64,000 bases of DNA from Gaiellasilicea sp963789355. GTDB taxonomy: Bacteria; Actinomycetota; Thermoleophilia; Gaiellales; Gaiellaceae. Position 1 is the first letter of the stretch; the number at the start of each line of letters is the position of its first letter. The stretch is taken from positions 1 through 64,000 of the forward strand of contig CAWBKK010000008.1 in assembly GCA_963789355.1 (NCBI GenBank), given 5' to 3'. The position numbers and the translations under genes were made by a program. Shown in pieces: positions 35,573 to 43,963 of this stretch. The notes below the pieces were generated by a model. The model had not been told where the DNA came from and did no database searches. It saw only the letters and a list, made by a program, of their open reading frames with translations.

Positions 35573-35941
35573 CTAGTAGTTGAAGTGGCGACAGTTCACG
35601 AACATCGAGCCCGTGTGGTGGTTGTAGCAACCGACCTTGTCGCTGTTGGCGTTGTCGACGGTCGTGTACCAGATCCAGTTGTAGTACAAGAGTGTTGAGC
35701 CGAACCAACTTCCGCTTGATGTGGTCTTGATCGCCAGGACGGTCTCGTAGGTATTGAAGGTCGAGTTGACGGCCTCATTCGCCGAGCAGCAGAGATCTGT
35801 ACCCGTATTTCCTGACCCTGGGGAGTAGGTCTGGCAGCCGAGGTTCCAGCTGCAGGCGTGCGCATCCGTGACGGCGACGCCCGTCGCCGCGGCCACAGCA
35901 GTGGCTACGACGAGAACGAACAGCACCAAGCCCCGCTTCAT
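35573..35941 (-). CDS. Cassette C: small secreted six-Cys protein
   Basis: 122 residues from ATG 35941 behind AAAGGAGGAG. The signal peptide ends DAHA-C; the mature part starts at Cys and has six Cys in the order C, C, CC, C, C. Conserved blocks shared with cassette D are CQTYSPG, LCCSANEAVNSTFNTYETVL and SDKVGCYNHHTGSMFVNCRH. The mature start at Cys after HA is a signal peptidase I type site and not a lipobox. Function unknown; a secreted toxin or surface peptide are options. Confidence 0.7.
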   Translation of the reverse strand: MKRGLVLFVLVVATAVAAATGVAVTDAHACSWNLGCQTYSPGSGNTGTDLCCSANEAVNSTFNTYETVLAIKTTSSGSWFGSTLLYYNWIWYTTVDNANSDKVGCYNHHTGSMFVNCRHFNY

Positions 35942-36178
35942 CCGGCTCTCCTCCTTTGCGACGACGCTGAGGCGTCCGATCGCTTCGACACTCGTCATGT
36001 CGGGTGAGCCGAGCGAAGGTAACAAAACAGAGGTTTCGGCCTTCGTACGCGCCTATTCGCCTGTTACCTCTGAGTGACTCGTTCGACTAAAGGTGCAGTA
36101 GAGCTGTGTTGTGTTGTCTCTATTGACAACGATTAGGCCGCATCGTAGTGTCGCTAGGGATCGACGAGAGGGGATACC

Positions 36179-37711
36179 TTGAAGGCTGAGGGGCAAGACG
36201 GGCAGCCGCAGCTGACAGTCGAAGAGGCCGCGGGACCGGGCAGCCGCGCCGAGCCCGGTGCGGTCGGCGATGAGGCGGTGCTCGTCCCGGCCGGGCCGGC
36301 GATTAGAACCTCAGCGGAGGGTGCACGACTACACGGCGAGTTGCCGGTGCGCGGCTCGAAACGCGTCTCCCGCTCCTCGATCCACGAAGGCCGCTTCGGG
36401 CGCATGTTCCGTCGCCTGCCGGCCATGTCGCCGCTCTCAAACGAAGAGCTCTTGGCTCTGTCCGAGCAAGTGCGCGAGCCGACTGCCCCAAGCGGCTGGG
36501 ACGGCAGCATCCAGAACTTCGACAACCCGGAGATCCCGTCCGGGTACACCTACTTCGGCCAGTTCATCGACCACGACATCACCTTCGACCCGACCTCGAC
36601 GCTGCAGCGGCAAAATGATCCCGACGCGCTGGTCGACTTCCGCTCGCCGCGCTTTGACCTCGACTCGATCTACGGCTCGGGTCCGATCGACGAGCCGTTC
36701 CAGTACCAGCGCGCGACCGGCGGCATGCGCATGCTGATCGGCCAGAACGGCAACGGCGATCCCGACCTGCCCCGGAACTCCGAGGGCACCGCGCTGATCG
36801 GCGACCCGCGCAACGACGAGAACACGATCGTCTCGCAGCTGCAGCTCTTCTTCCTGCGTCTGCACGACAAGTTCGCCGTTGAGGTCGAGGCGGACACGAT
36901 GGTCCCCGCCGACGACCGCTTCTTCGAGGTGCAGCGGCGCGTGCGCTGGCACTACCAGTGGGTCGTCGCCCACGATTACGTGCGCCGCATCGTCGGCAAA
37001 GAAACTTTCGACGCGCTCTGTGACGTCGACGACGGGCGCATCACCAACATCAAGCGCCGCCACTTCAAACCGCTGACGACGCCCTACATGCCGGTCGAGT
37101 TCTCGGCGGCCGCGTTTCGCTTTGGCCACAGCCAGATTCGCGGGATCTACAACCTGTCGGCGCAGGTGACTGATCGACCTATTTTCACGCCAGGGCCGCT
37201 GCAGGACGAGTTCCAAGACTTGCGCGGCTTTCGGCCGTTGCCTCCACAGTGGACTATCGACTGGCCGCTCTTCTTCGCGATCGGCGGCTCGACGCCGCAG
37301 CCGAGCCGGCTCGTCGACGCCAAGCTGACCCAGGGTTTGTTCGATCTTCCCGACGGCGGCGGCTCGCTCGCCTTCCGCAACCTCAAGCGCGGACAGGTGC
37401 TGGGGTTGCCGTCGGGCCAAGACGTCGCCAAGGCGCTCCAGCTGAAGCCGCTCTCGGGCGCCGACCTCGGCGCTCCCGACCCGACGCCACTGTGGTTCTA
37501 CATCCTCAAGGAGTCTGAGCTTCCGCCGGTCTCCGGCAAGCACCTCGGCCCGGTCGGCGGGCGCATCGTCGGCGAAGTCTTGCTCGGCCTGCTTGAGCTC
37601 GATCCGCGGAGCTGGTTCTCAATCGAACCGACCTGGACGCCTACGGTCGCGCCCGCCGACGCCGGGCGAGGTCTGCAGGTGGCCGACTTGATCAACTTCG
37701 GCACGAGCTAG
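36179..37711 (+). CDS. Animal-type heme peroxidase
   Basis: 510 residues from TTG 36179, GAGGGG eight bases upstream. The family is the animal heme-dependent peroxidases (PF03098-type). The distal region reads TYFGQFIDHDITFDPTST, with catalytic His next to the Asp that anchors heme. The proximal heme ligand is in FRFGHSQIRGIYNL (GH motif with following Arg). No signal peptide is evident. Bacterial members oxidise halides or phenols with peroxide; a redox or defensive role is inferred. Confidence 0.85.
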   Translation: MKAEGQDGQPQLTVEEAAGPGSRAEPGAVGDEAVLVPAGPAIRTSAEGARLHGELPVRGSKRVSRSSIHEGRFGRMFRRLPAMSPLSNEELLALSEQVREPTAPSGWDGSIQNFDNPEIPSGYTYFGQFIDHDITFDPTSTLQRQNDPDALVDFRSPRFDLDSIYGSGPIDEPFQYQRATGGMRMLIGQNGNGDPDLPRNSEGTALIGDPRNDENTIVSQLQLFFLRLHDKFAVEVEADTMVPADDRFFEVQRRVRWHYQWVVAHDYVRRIVGKETFDALCDVDDGRITNIKRRHFKPLTTPYMPVEFSAAAFRFGHSQIRGIYNLSAQVTDRPIFTPGPLQDEFQDLRGFRPLPPQWTIDWPLFFAIGGSTPQPSRLVDAKLTQGLFDLPDGGGSLAFRNLKRGQVLGLPSGQDVAKALQLKPLSGADLGAPDPTPLWFYILKESELPPVSGKHLGPVGGRIVGEVLLGLLELDPRSWFSIEPTWTPTVAPADAGRGLQVADLINFGTS

Positions 37712-38073
37712 ATGAGCGCGTCGTCGACAATCGCCGCTTGGCGTCTCAGAGCAGAGCCACGGCACTGACACGTCGTCGAGAGCTTGCGACGGCCAGACCG
37801 CTTTCGCGACATGCGCCGCCGTCTAGGACGGTCACGTGCAAGCGCCGCAACGAGCCTCGCTGGGGAGTGGCGCAGGGCCAGCCGATGTCGCGTAGAGGTC
37901 GCGTGTTCCCGCCGCGCCACTGCTCTAACCCACGTTTGGCGGCGGTAGCCTGCGAACGCTTCGCCGTGGTTCGCCTGTTCCGTAGACCCACGCCAACGAC
38001 AGCCCGACTTAGACGATGCGTTACTTCGCAGCGTTTCCCGCGACTTCTGGGGTAAACGACGGAAGGAGGACAC
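37712..38073. other. Non-coding stretch, nothing supported
   Basis: No frame looks coding. The right end carries the promoter region and the GGAAGGAGG ribosome site of cassette D. Confidence 0.4.
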
Positions 38074-38517
38074 ATGATCGAGGTGTGCTCATCGGGACGA
38101 GTGCGCGCGTCGGGTTTCGCGCGTTGGCGGCGGCAGCTGCTGATGTTCTTCGTGGCCATCGCCGCAGCGGCTATTGCTGCGGCGGGGCCCGGCGCCTCGA
38201 GTGCGCACGCTTGTTCGGCCTACTGGAACGTGCCCGTGGGCAATGCGTGCCAGTATTACTCGCCGAGTGAGGGCCACACGGAGACGCAGATCTGCTGCTC
38301 GTCGCGCGAGACGACACATTCGACGTTCGATACCTACTCGACCGTCCTTCACATCTGGACAACGGCCGGCGGAGGGTGGATTTCATCCAGCACGATGTCC
38401 TACAACAGCAAGGTGTTTTGGAACGGCCTCGACGGGAGCGACAAGGTCGGGTGCTACAACCACCACACCGGCACGATGTACGTGAATTGTCATCACGGCG
38501 ATGGGTGGGAGACATGA
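38074..38517 (+). CDS. Cassette D: small secreted six-Cys protein
   Basis: 147 residues from ATG 38074 after GGAAGGAGG. A long basic N-terminus precedes the hydrophobic core of the signal peptide, which ends SSAHA-C. The six-Cys mature part aligns with cassette C throughout: CQYYSPSEG, ICCSSRETTHSTFDTYSTVL, GSDKVGCYNHHTGTMYVNCHH. The His/Cys cluster at the end could bind metal. Four-base overlap with its partner. Confidence 0.7.
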   Translation: MIEVCSSGRVRASGFARWRRQLLMFFVAIAAAAIAAAGPGASSAHACSAYWNVPVGNACQYYSPSEGHTETQICCSSRETTHSTFDTYSTVLHIWTTAGGGWISSSTMSYNSKVFWNGLDGSDKVGCYNHHTGTMYVNCHHGDGWET

Positions 38518-39158
38518 CGAGCGCCCAACGCCAGAAGCTGCTGACGCTAATCGCAGCTGTCGCAACTGTCGCGGCCCTCGCGGGCGGGGCCGTCGCGTTC
38601 ATCGACGAAGCCGCGGCGGTTTCGCAATCGCGCGTGCGTCCGCTCGACAGTGTTGGTCTGCCAGCGGACGTCGCCGCTGGTGTCGCAAGAGCCGCAGCAC
38701 GCGCGGGCGGTCGTGACGTCTACGTCGTCACACCCTCGGCAGTAGCTGGCACACCAACGGCGGGCGTCTACGCATCGCGCCGGGGTGGCGGCGAGGAAGT
38801 GGTCGCGTTCTTCTCGCCGCACGCGTTCACGAGCTTCGTCGCCGCGCGGGAGATCTTGGGGCCGCGTGACCTGTTCGTGGCGACCGCAGCGCAGCCCGAC
38901 GCACCTGGTGGGACTACGGCGCACGTGCAGCTGCGCGGGGTCGTCGGCCCGGCCGTCGCTCTCGTCGCAGTCGAGCAAGCAGACGGCGAAGCTATCGATG
39001 CCGACCTTGTAACGGTGCAGGGCGGAAAGTACCGCTTCTTCACCTACGTCAGCGACGACGCGCAGCGACTCCCGACGAGGGTGGTCGCCTACGGCTCAAA
39101 CGGCAACGTCGTCGCGTCCGACGACGTGTCGCGGGCCGTCGCTCCACCGACGTCTTAG
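38514..39158 (+). CDS. Cassette D: anchored extracytoplasmic protein
   Basis: 214 residues from ATG 38514 inside the preceding stop. Anchor LTLIAAVATVAALAGGAVAF, then VYVVTPSAVAGTPTAGVYASRRGGGEEVVAFFSP and AHVQLRGVVGPAVALVAVEQADGEAIDADLVT, homologous to cassette C. Transcribed away from the convergent sigma/anti-sigma pair at 39238-41023. Confidence 0.7.
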   Translation: MTSAQRQKLLTLIAAVATVAALAGGAVAFIDEAAAVSQSRVRPLDSVGLPADVAAGVARAAARAGGRDVYVVTPSAVAGTPTAGVYASRRGGGEEVVAFFSPHAFTSFVAAREILGPRDLFVATAAQPDAPGGTTAHVQLRGVVGPAVALVAVEQADGEAIDADLVTVQGGKYRFFTYVSDDAQRLPTRVVAYGSNGNVVASDDVSRAVAPPTS

Positions 39159-39237
39159 CGCCGTGTCTCCCCGTACGTCATCTGCGGTGCGCGACAGAGC
39201 GGCCCAAGACGCGCGGTCTGCCTGCGCCGCTCTGGGA

Positions 39238-40509
39238 TTACTCGATCGGCGCCATTGCGCGCGCGGCGGCCAGGATCACCTCCCGCTGCGCCGACTCGAG
39301 AGCAACGTAGAGGCCGTTGATCACCATCGAGCCGACCCACATGTCGGCTGGGCTTCCGTCCAGGTCACCGACGCCCCTGACTTTGAGCTCCCCCGGCTGC
39401 GGATCAGGCCCTCCGAATCCGCGGAAGGACAAGTTTTCTGCACGCGATGAGGTCTCGGTGATCATCAGCCAAGGCTCATCGCCGGCCTTGTACCGGCGGG
39501 GTCCGTATTGCAGGGCGAGCGCGCGGCTCACGGTTTCGCGGTTGTTGGTCCACTCGGTCGTCAGCTTCATCAGTCCGATCTCGGCGAGCTGGATGCCGGC
39601 GACCGTCAGTCCCGGCCAGACGGTCGGACGAGCGAGTGCTGTGGCGGCTTCGGCAGGCGTCAGCGTCCGCTCGTCCGTGCCCGTCTGCCGGCGCGGGCGT
39701 GGCTCGGCTCGGGCCGGCGGTGCGAACTGCTGCTCCTCGCGGGCGAGCGTCTCGATCGAGATGATGCGCCACCATTCGCTCGTCTCGTTACCGGCGCGGT
39801 AGCGGAAGCGCAGCGGCTCGTAGCTCTCCGGATCGACCGCCACCTCCGTGTAGTCAACCGTCCCGGCGTCGATCGGCGGCGAGACCAGCTCGATCTGCAG
39901 GAGAACTGCATCCCGCCCCTCGACGCGAGTCTCGCCGATGACGCGTCCGTTCCCGCTCTCGAGCGCATCTCGGTACTGGCTTGCGAAGCGAGCTAGCCCT
40001 GGCGGAAGTTCCCGCTCGGTCGGATTACCCGGGATCGGTCCGAGCTCCGACACGCCGCCTTCGCGCGTCTGCAGAAGCTCCGTCAGCAACGTGCCGTCGA
40101 TCGTGATGCGAGCGCGCAGCAGCGCTCTCTCGTCGTCGAACCAGTACTCGGTCCGAAGATGCTGAGTCGACTCCGCGCTGCTCGCGAGATCCACGACCGT
40201 CGCGTAAGGGCGCGTGCTCTCCACGATCGCGTGGATCACCGGCTGATCGCCGATCGCCGCCAGAGCTCGTTCGGTCGCCAGCGGGGCTCTCCCTTCCCAT
40301 GGAGTAGCAAGCGCTAGAGCGATCGCCACGGTGACTACGGCGCCAGCGGCAACGAGTCCGAGTGGGCCGCGGCGACGGCGGACCTGTCGCGCCTCGGTTC
40401 GCGGGAGGGCGGCAAGTGCGGAGCGGCGAGCGCGCGCCGTCACGCTCTCGGCGGGGATCGGCAGAGATTCGGCCGCTCGTTCGAGACGGTTCTCAAGTTC
40501 TGTGGACAT
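39238..40509 (-). CDS. Anti-sigma-type membrane protein (CU044_5270-like)
   Basis: 423 residues from ATG 40509, overlapping the sigma gene by 17 bases. The N-terminus is short and charged, with one transmembrane helix at about 50-70 (GPLGLVAAGAVVTVAIALALA). The rest is extracellular and beta-rich (PVIHAIVESTRPYATVVDL, TEYWFDDERALLRARITIDG, VDYTEVAVDPESYEPLRFRY). This resembles the CU044_5270 family, found next to ECF sigma genes in actinobacteria. It likely senses an envelope signal. Confidence 0.65.
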   Translation of the reverse strand: MSTELENRLERAAESLPIPAESVTARARRSALAALPRTEARQVRRRRGPLGLVAAGAVVTVAIALALATPWEGRAPLATERALAAIGDQPVIHAIVESTRPYATVVDLASSAESTQHLRTEYWFDDERALLRARITIDGTLLTELLQTREGGVSELGPIPGNPTERELPPGLARFASQYRDALESGNGRVIGETRVEGRDAVLLQIELVSPPIDAGTVDYTEVAVDPESYEPLRFRYRAGNETSEWWRIISIETLAREEQQFAPPARAEPRPRRQTGTDERTLTPAEAATALARPTVWPGLTVAGIQLAEIGLMKLTTEWTNNRETVSRALALQYGPRRYKAGDEPWLMITETSSRAENLSFRGFGGPDPQPGELKVRGVGDLDGSPADMWVGSMVINGLYVALESAQREVILAAARAMAPIE

Positions 40510-41023
40510 CGGGTACCTCCAGTCGCGATCGCAACTCGGTCAGAGCGCGACCGAGCCGCGAGTGAACCGTGCCGAGCGGCAGGTCGAGGATCTCGGCTAT
40601 CTCAGCCGGCGAGTGTTGCGCCCAGTAACGCAGTGCAACGACCGTTCGACGCTCCGGAGGGAGAGCCGCCACCGCATCGAGCAGATCACGGTCTCTCAGG
40701 ACGTCGTCGTCGCTCCACGGCGCAAGCAACGTCTCGGCCACCTCGAGCGGGTGCGACCGCTGCTGACGACGGCCGACATCGACCGCGCGGTTCAAGACGA
40801 TGCGAGAGAGCCAGGTGCGGAACGAGCTGCGCCCGTTGAAGCCGGCCAGGCCGCGAAACGCTCGCTCGAAAGCGTCCTGTGCGATGTCGTCGGCCGCAGC
40901 ACTGCTGCCGGTCACCGACAAGGCGAGCCGCCAGGCGGCGACCCAGTGGCGAGCAAAGAGCTCTGCGCCGGCCCGCTCGGATCCCGCCACGGCTGCCGCC
41001 GCCAATCGCTGATCGTCATTCAC
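40493..41023 (-). CDS. ECF sigma factor
   Basis: 176 residues. Region 2: LFARHWVAAWRLALSVTGSSAAADDIAQDAFERAFRGLAGFN and FRTWLSRIVLNRAVD; region 4: LPPERRTVVALRYWAQHSPAEIAEILDLPLGTVHSRLGRALTELR. Complete and in frame, unlike the broken sigma gene at 23.7-24.2 kb. Cotranscribed with the membrane partner. Confidence 0.85.
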   Translation of the reverse strand: MNDDQRLAAAAVAGSERAGAELFARHWVAAWRLALSVTGSSAAADDIAQDAFERAFRGLAGFNGRSSFRTWLSRIVLNRAVDVGRRQQRSHPLEVAETLLAPWSDDDVLRDRDLLDAVAALPPERRTVVALRYWAQHSPAEIAEILDLPLGTVHSRLGRALTELRSRLEVPDVHRT

Positions 41024-41102
41024 TCGATCATTAGACGCAGTTCGGGCTCCTGCGCGTCCCAGCGCACGTTCGACACCTCTTTTCTTCTGCGACTATTGCG
41101 GT

Positions 41103-41735
41103 GTGCGCGTGACGTTCTGCCTGGCTGTCTTGTCGCTTGCGGTCGGCGGCGCTGGGTTCGGACTCGCAGCGTCCGGCAACACGGTGCTCGGCCCGCCGTC
41201 CGCCTTGGTGCTGAACTCCTGTCGCGACGTCGCCTCTCTCGTCGCCGAGCAGTCGGTACGACTGAATGTGTATTGCCCGCCGCTCGTACCCCGTGCGCCG
41301 GGTATACGCCGCGACCACGCCGGCAGCCTTCGTAGCGGGAAGGAGATGGAGCTCGGCTACGCGCTCAGCTTTTCGAGCCGGATCGCCGGTGGGGAGAACG
41401 GCTGGGGTCGCCACTGGACACTCGATGTCGGCCGCCCCGCAGCGGTTCGCCGCCTGCGCCAACCCTTCCCCCAGTCGCCCCAGGAACTGATCCGGATCCG
41501 CAAGAGGGACGTGGGTGTGTATCGGATCGAAGAGGGCATCCGTTCGTTCTACGCGGGTCACGTCGTCTACGCCTGGCAGGAGAACAGCCTTCGCTTCCAT
41601 CTCACAGTTCACGGACACCAGTGGGAGACAAGGCTGCGGCAGATGACCTCAGCGCTGATGGCCGCAATCGATCAATGCACCCCAGCCCGTACCACCTCCT
41701 TTTGCTCAAAGGTCGTACTCCGACCGCGAAGCTGA
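41103..41735 (+). CDS. Exported protein, unknown
   Basis: 210 residues from GTG 41103. A signal-like N-terminus (VTFCLAVLSLAVGGAGFGLAASG) is followed by a domain with several Cys (NSCRDVAS, VYCPPLV, DQCTPA, SFCSKV) and mixed beta structure (FYAGHVVYAWQENSLRFHLTVHG). No family recognised. Convergent with the conjugation operon. Confidence 0.5.
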   Translation: MRVTFCLAVLSLAVGGAGFGLAASGNTVLGPPSALVLNSCRDVASLVAEQSVRLNVYCPPLVPRAPGIRRDHAGSLRSGKEMELGYALSFSSRIAGGENGWGRHWTLDVGRPAAVRRLRQPFPQSPQELIRIRKRDVGVYRIEEGIRSFYAGHVVYAWQENSLRFHLTVHGHQWETRLRQMTSALMAAIDQCTPARTTSFCSKVVLRPRS

Positions 41736-41757
41736 GCGCCGGTACCGAGCGGATCGT

Positions 41758-42261
41758 TCAGATAGCGACCGCTGTGAGAACCTCAAAAACGCACTCGCGA
41801 GCCGCCGGAGCGGCAACCCAGACGAGCGGACGATCTTGGTCGGGTGAGCCGTCGAAGGCGAGGGCGAAGCGCTTTGCGGCGAGGATGAGCGGTAGCGTCG
41901 CTCGGAGCGGGTCGCTCGGCTGATCGCTGACGTCGAGCCGCACCGCGAACGAACAACGCACCGGACGCTCGAACTCCACCCTGAGGAGCAGTCGCCAGTA
42001 CGGGTGCTTGCGGCTCGGCGTCAGGAGCGCCCACGCCGAGATGACGTAGCCGTCGGGCTCGATCTCGAGGACGCGTGCGAGGTCGAGGACGTCGCGCCTT
42101 CTCTGCGACTCGACTTGGAGCCCGACGGTCAGGCCGTCCGACGGATTGCCGTCGAAGACCGTCACCGAGACACACGGCAGCGCCTCGCGGGCGAGTTCCT
42201 CGAGCTTTCGTTCGAGACGCTTCGGCGGCAGCTTGGTGAGGTCTTCGAGGATGCCTATCAC
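41758..42261 (-). CDS. Last gene of the conjugation operon, unknown
   Basis: 167 residues from GTG 42261, overlapping the coupling-protein stop by four bases. The sequence is a soluble alpha/beta protein: ILEDLTKLPPKRLERKLEELAREALP, then SVTVFDGNPSDGLTVGLQVE and YVISAWALLTPSRKHPYWRLLLRVE. Likely an accessory mobilisation protein by position. Not recognised. Confidence 0.55.
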   Translation of the reverse strand: MIGILEDLTKLPPKRLERKLEELAREALPCVSVTVFDGNPSDGLTVGLQVESQRRRDVLDLARVLEIEPDGYVISAWALLTPSRKHPYWRLLLRVEFERPVRCSFAVRLDVSDQPSDPLRATLPLILAAKRFALAFDGSPDQDRPLVWVAAPAARECVFEVLTAVAI

Positions 42262-43963
42262 GTTACCCCTGCCGCCAGTCGTCGCAGTCGCCGGTCACGA
42301 AACCACGGGCGGAGCTCCACACGAGCCGGCGCAAGGTGCCCGTACACGAGCAGGCCGCGGCCAGGTCGCATCTCGCGCAGAACGTTCGCAGGAGCGAGGC
42401 TGCGGAGGGTGATCGACTCCGTCGTCGAGCGTCGTCCTTCGGCGCCGCTCGTCGAGGAGAGCTGGCTGACCTCCTCGTCGCCCAGGAGTCGACCGACGTA
42501 GTCGAGCGTCTGCGCGTCTGCGATTCCGGAGAGGATCACCTTCGCCCGATGGTTCGAGACGATCGTCGGCGCTCGGTCGCGTCCGTAGACCGCATTGATT
42601 TGCGCCATGTCTTGAAAGATCGAAACGAGCTGAATACCCTGGCCGGCGCCCGTCGAGGCAAGGGTCGCCAGGTCACGCAATGGAGCGATGTTCGCGCACT
42701 CGTCGAGGACGAGGAGGAGTGGAGGATCGAGCGGTCGCCCGGTGGCGGTCGCCCGGTCGTAAGCGCAGGCCACGATCTCCTGGATGAGGGTTGCGAACAG
42801 CGGCTGGAGACGACGCTGCTCGTGAGCCGGGGCGCAGAGATACGCCGTGTGGCAACCGCCGTCGAGCAGCCGATCCGCACGAAGGTCAGGCGTAAGCGCC
42901 GACATGAGCACGCCCGGATCTGCGAATGCGGCCAGCACCGTCTCCGCTGTGGTGTAGATGCTCGATCGAGTTCGGTCGTCGCGCTCGATCGATGCTTGGA
43001 ACGCGTCGTCGGCGGCGGGTTCTCCGGACTGCACGAGCCCCGCCTGCACCGCGTCCACGTTTCGCGTGTCGATCCAGCGCACGACATCGGCCATCGTCCC
43101 GTCGCTGTGCGTCGCCGCGAAGAGAATCGGTGCGAGAAGCTTCGCAGCCGCGGCGTACCAGAAGTCGGCGTTGTCGATTCCAGTGTGGCCGCGGCGCGCG
43201 CCGCCCACGAGCCAGTCGGCGGTCCGCTGCGCGCCCACCCAGGTCTCGCAGCCGGCGAGCGGGGTCCAGCCGGCACTCGGTATCCCCGTCGTTCCGGTCG
43301 GGTCGTAGACCCAGACGTTCGTCCCGCGAAGTGCCGAGCGTGCGATGAGCGTCTCGCGAAGCAGATCCGTCTTCACCGAAGTTGTCACCACTGGTCCTTG
43401 CCACTCGAGGATGGCCGGGACGGCGAAGCCCGGATGTCTTGCCCGTCTGGACAGGCCCGACGACGATGACGGACTGTCGTGGTTCGGCGGCGACGAGGCG
43501 GCCGTCGACGCGGCCGATAGTGAGCCGTCCGGGACACGGCTCCCTCACTCGAAGCAATCGGAGATCCCGCCGCTTTGCCCACCGCGCGCTGCCGCCGACC
43601 TTCTCGCGTCTCACGGGCACGCCTCCGGTACGCGACCACGGTCACGCCTACGAGTGGGATGAGCGCTGTGCCGAGTGTTCCGTAGAAAGCAAGTGCTCCG
43701 GGGAGGTGCTCGCGCTGAGGTCTCGGCCAGGCGCTTGCCGGGTCGCCGGCGTGATCGCGGAAGCGGACCAGGACGCCGCCCATCTCGGCCGGCGGCGTTC
43801 CCGGCCAGGCGCCACCGAAGACACGACCCGACAGCTCACCGATGAACCAGAGCACCGCTCCTCCGGCGATCAGGGCACCGAGTAACCAGAGCGCGACCGT
43901 CTCGAGCGGATTCGGCTCGCCGTCCGAGAGCGGGAAGCGAGGCGGCTTGCGGTTCCCGTTCAC
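42258..43963 (-). pseudogene. VirD4/TraG-type coupling protein, two frameshifts
   Basis: Reads from GTG 43963 (AGGAG seven bases upstream, overlapping the VirB4 stop). Two transmembrane helices (VALWLLGALIAGGAVLWFIG; YGTLGTALIPLVGVTVVAY) precede the ATPase. Walker A is IVVGPVQTGKTSGL in a second frame, and AILEWQGPVVTTSVKTDLL onward lies in a third, ending with LLLVLDECANIAPL (Walker B) and the late QDMAQINAVYG motif. Breaks lie near 43590 and 43450; at the second, removing one T from GGGCTTCGCC restores the frame. All conserved motifs survive, so this is a recent mutation or an assembly error. The protein normally feeds the relaxase complex to the channel. Confidence 0.75.

Noticed and set aside
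36437..37543. A 368-codon minus-strand frame opposite the peroxidase
   Set aside because: The plus strand encodes a complete heme peroxidase with its His motifs; the opposite frame is a shadow.
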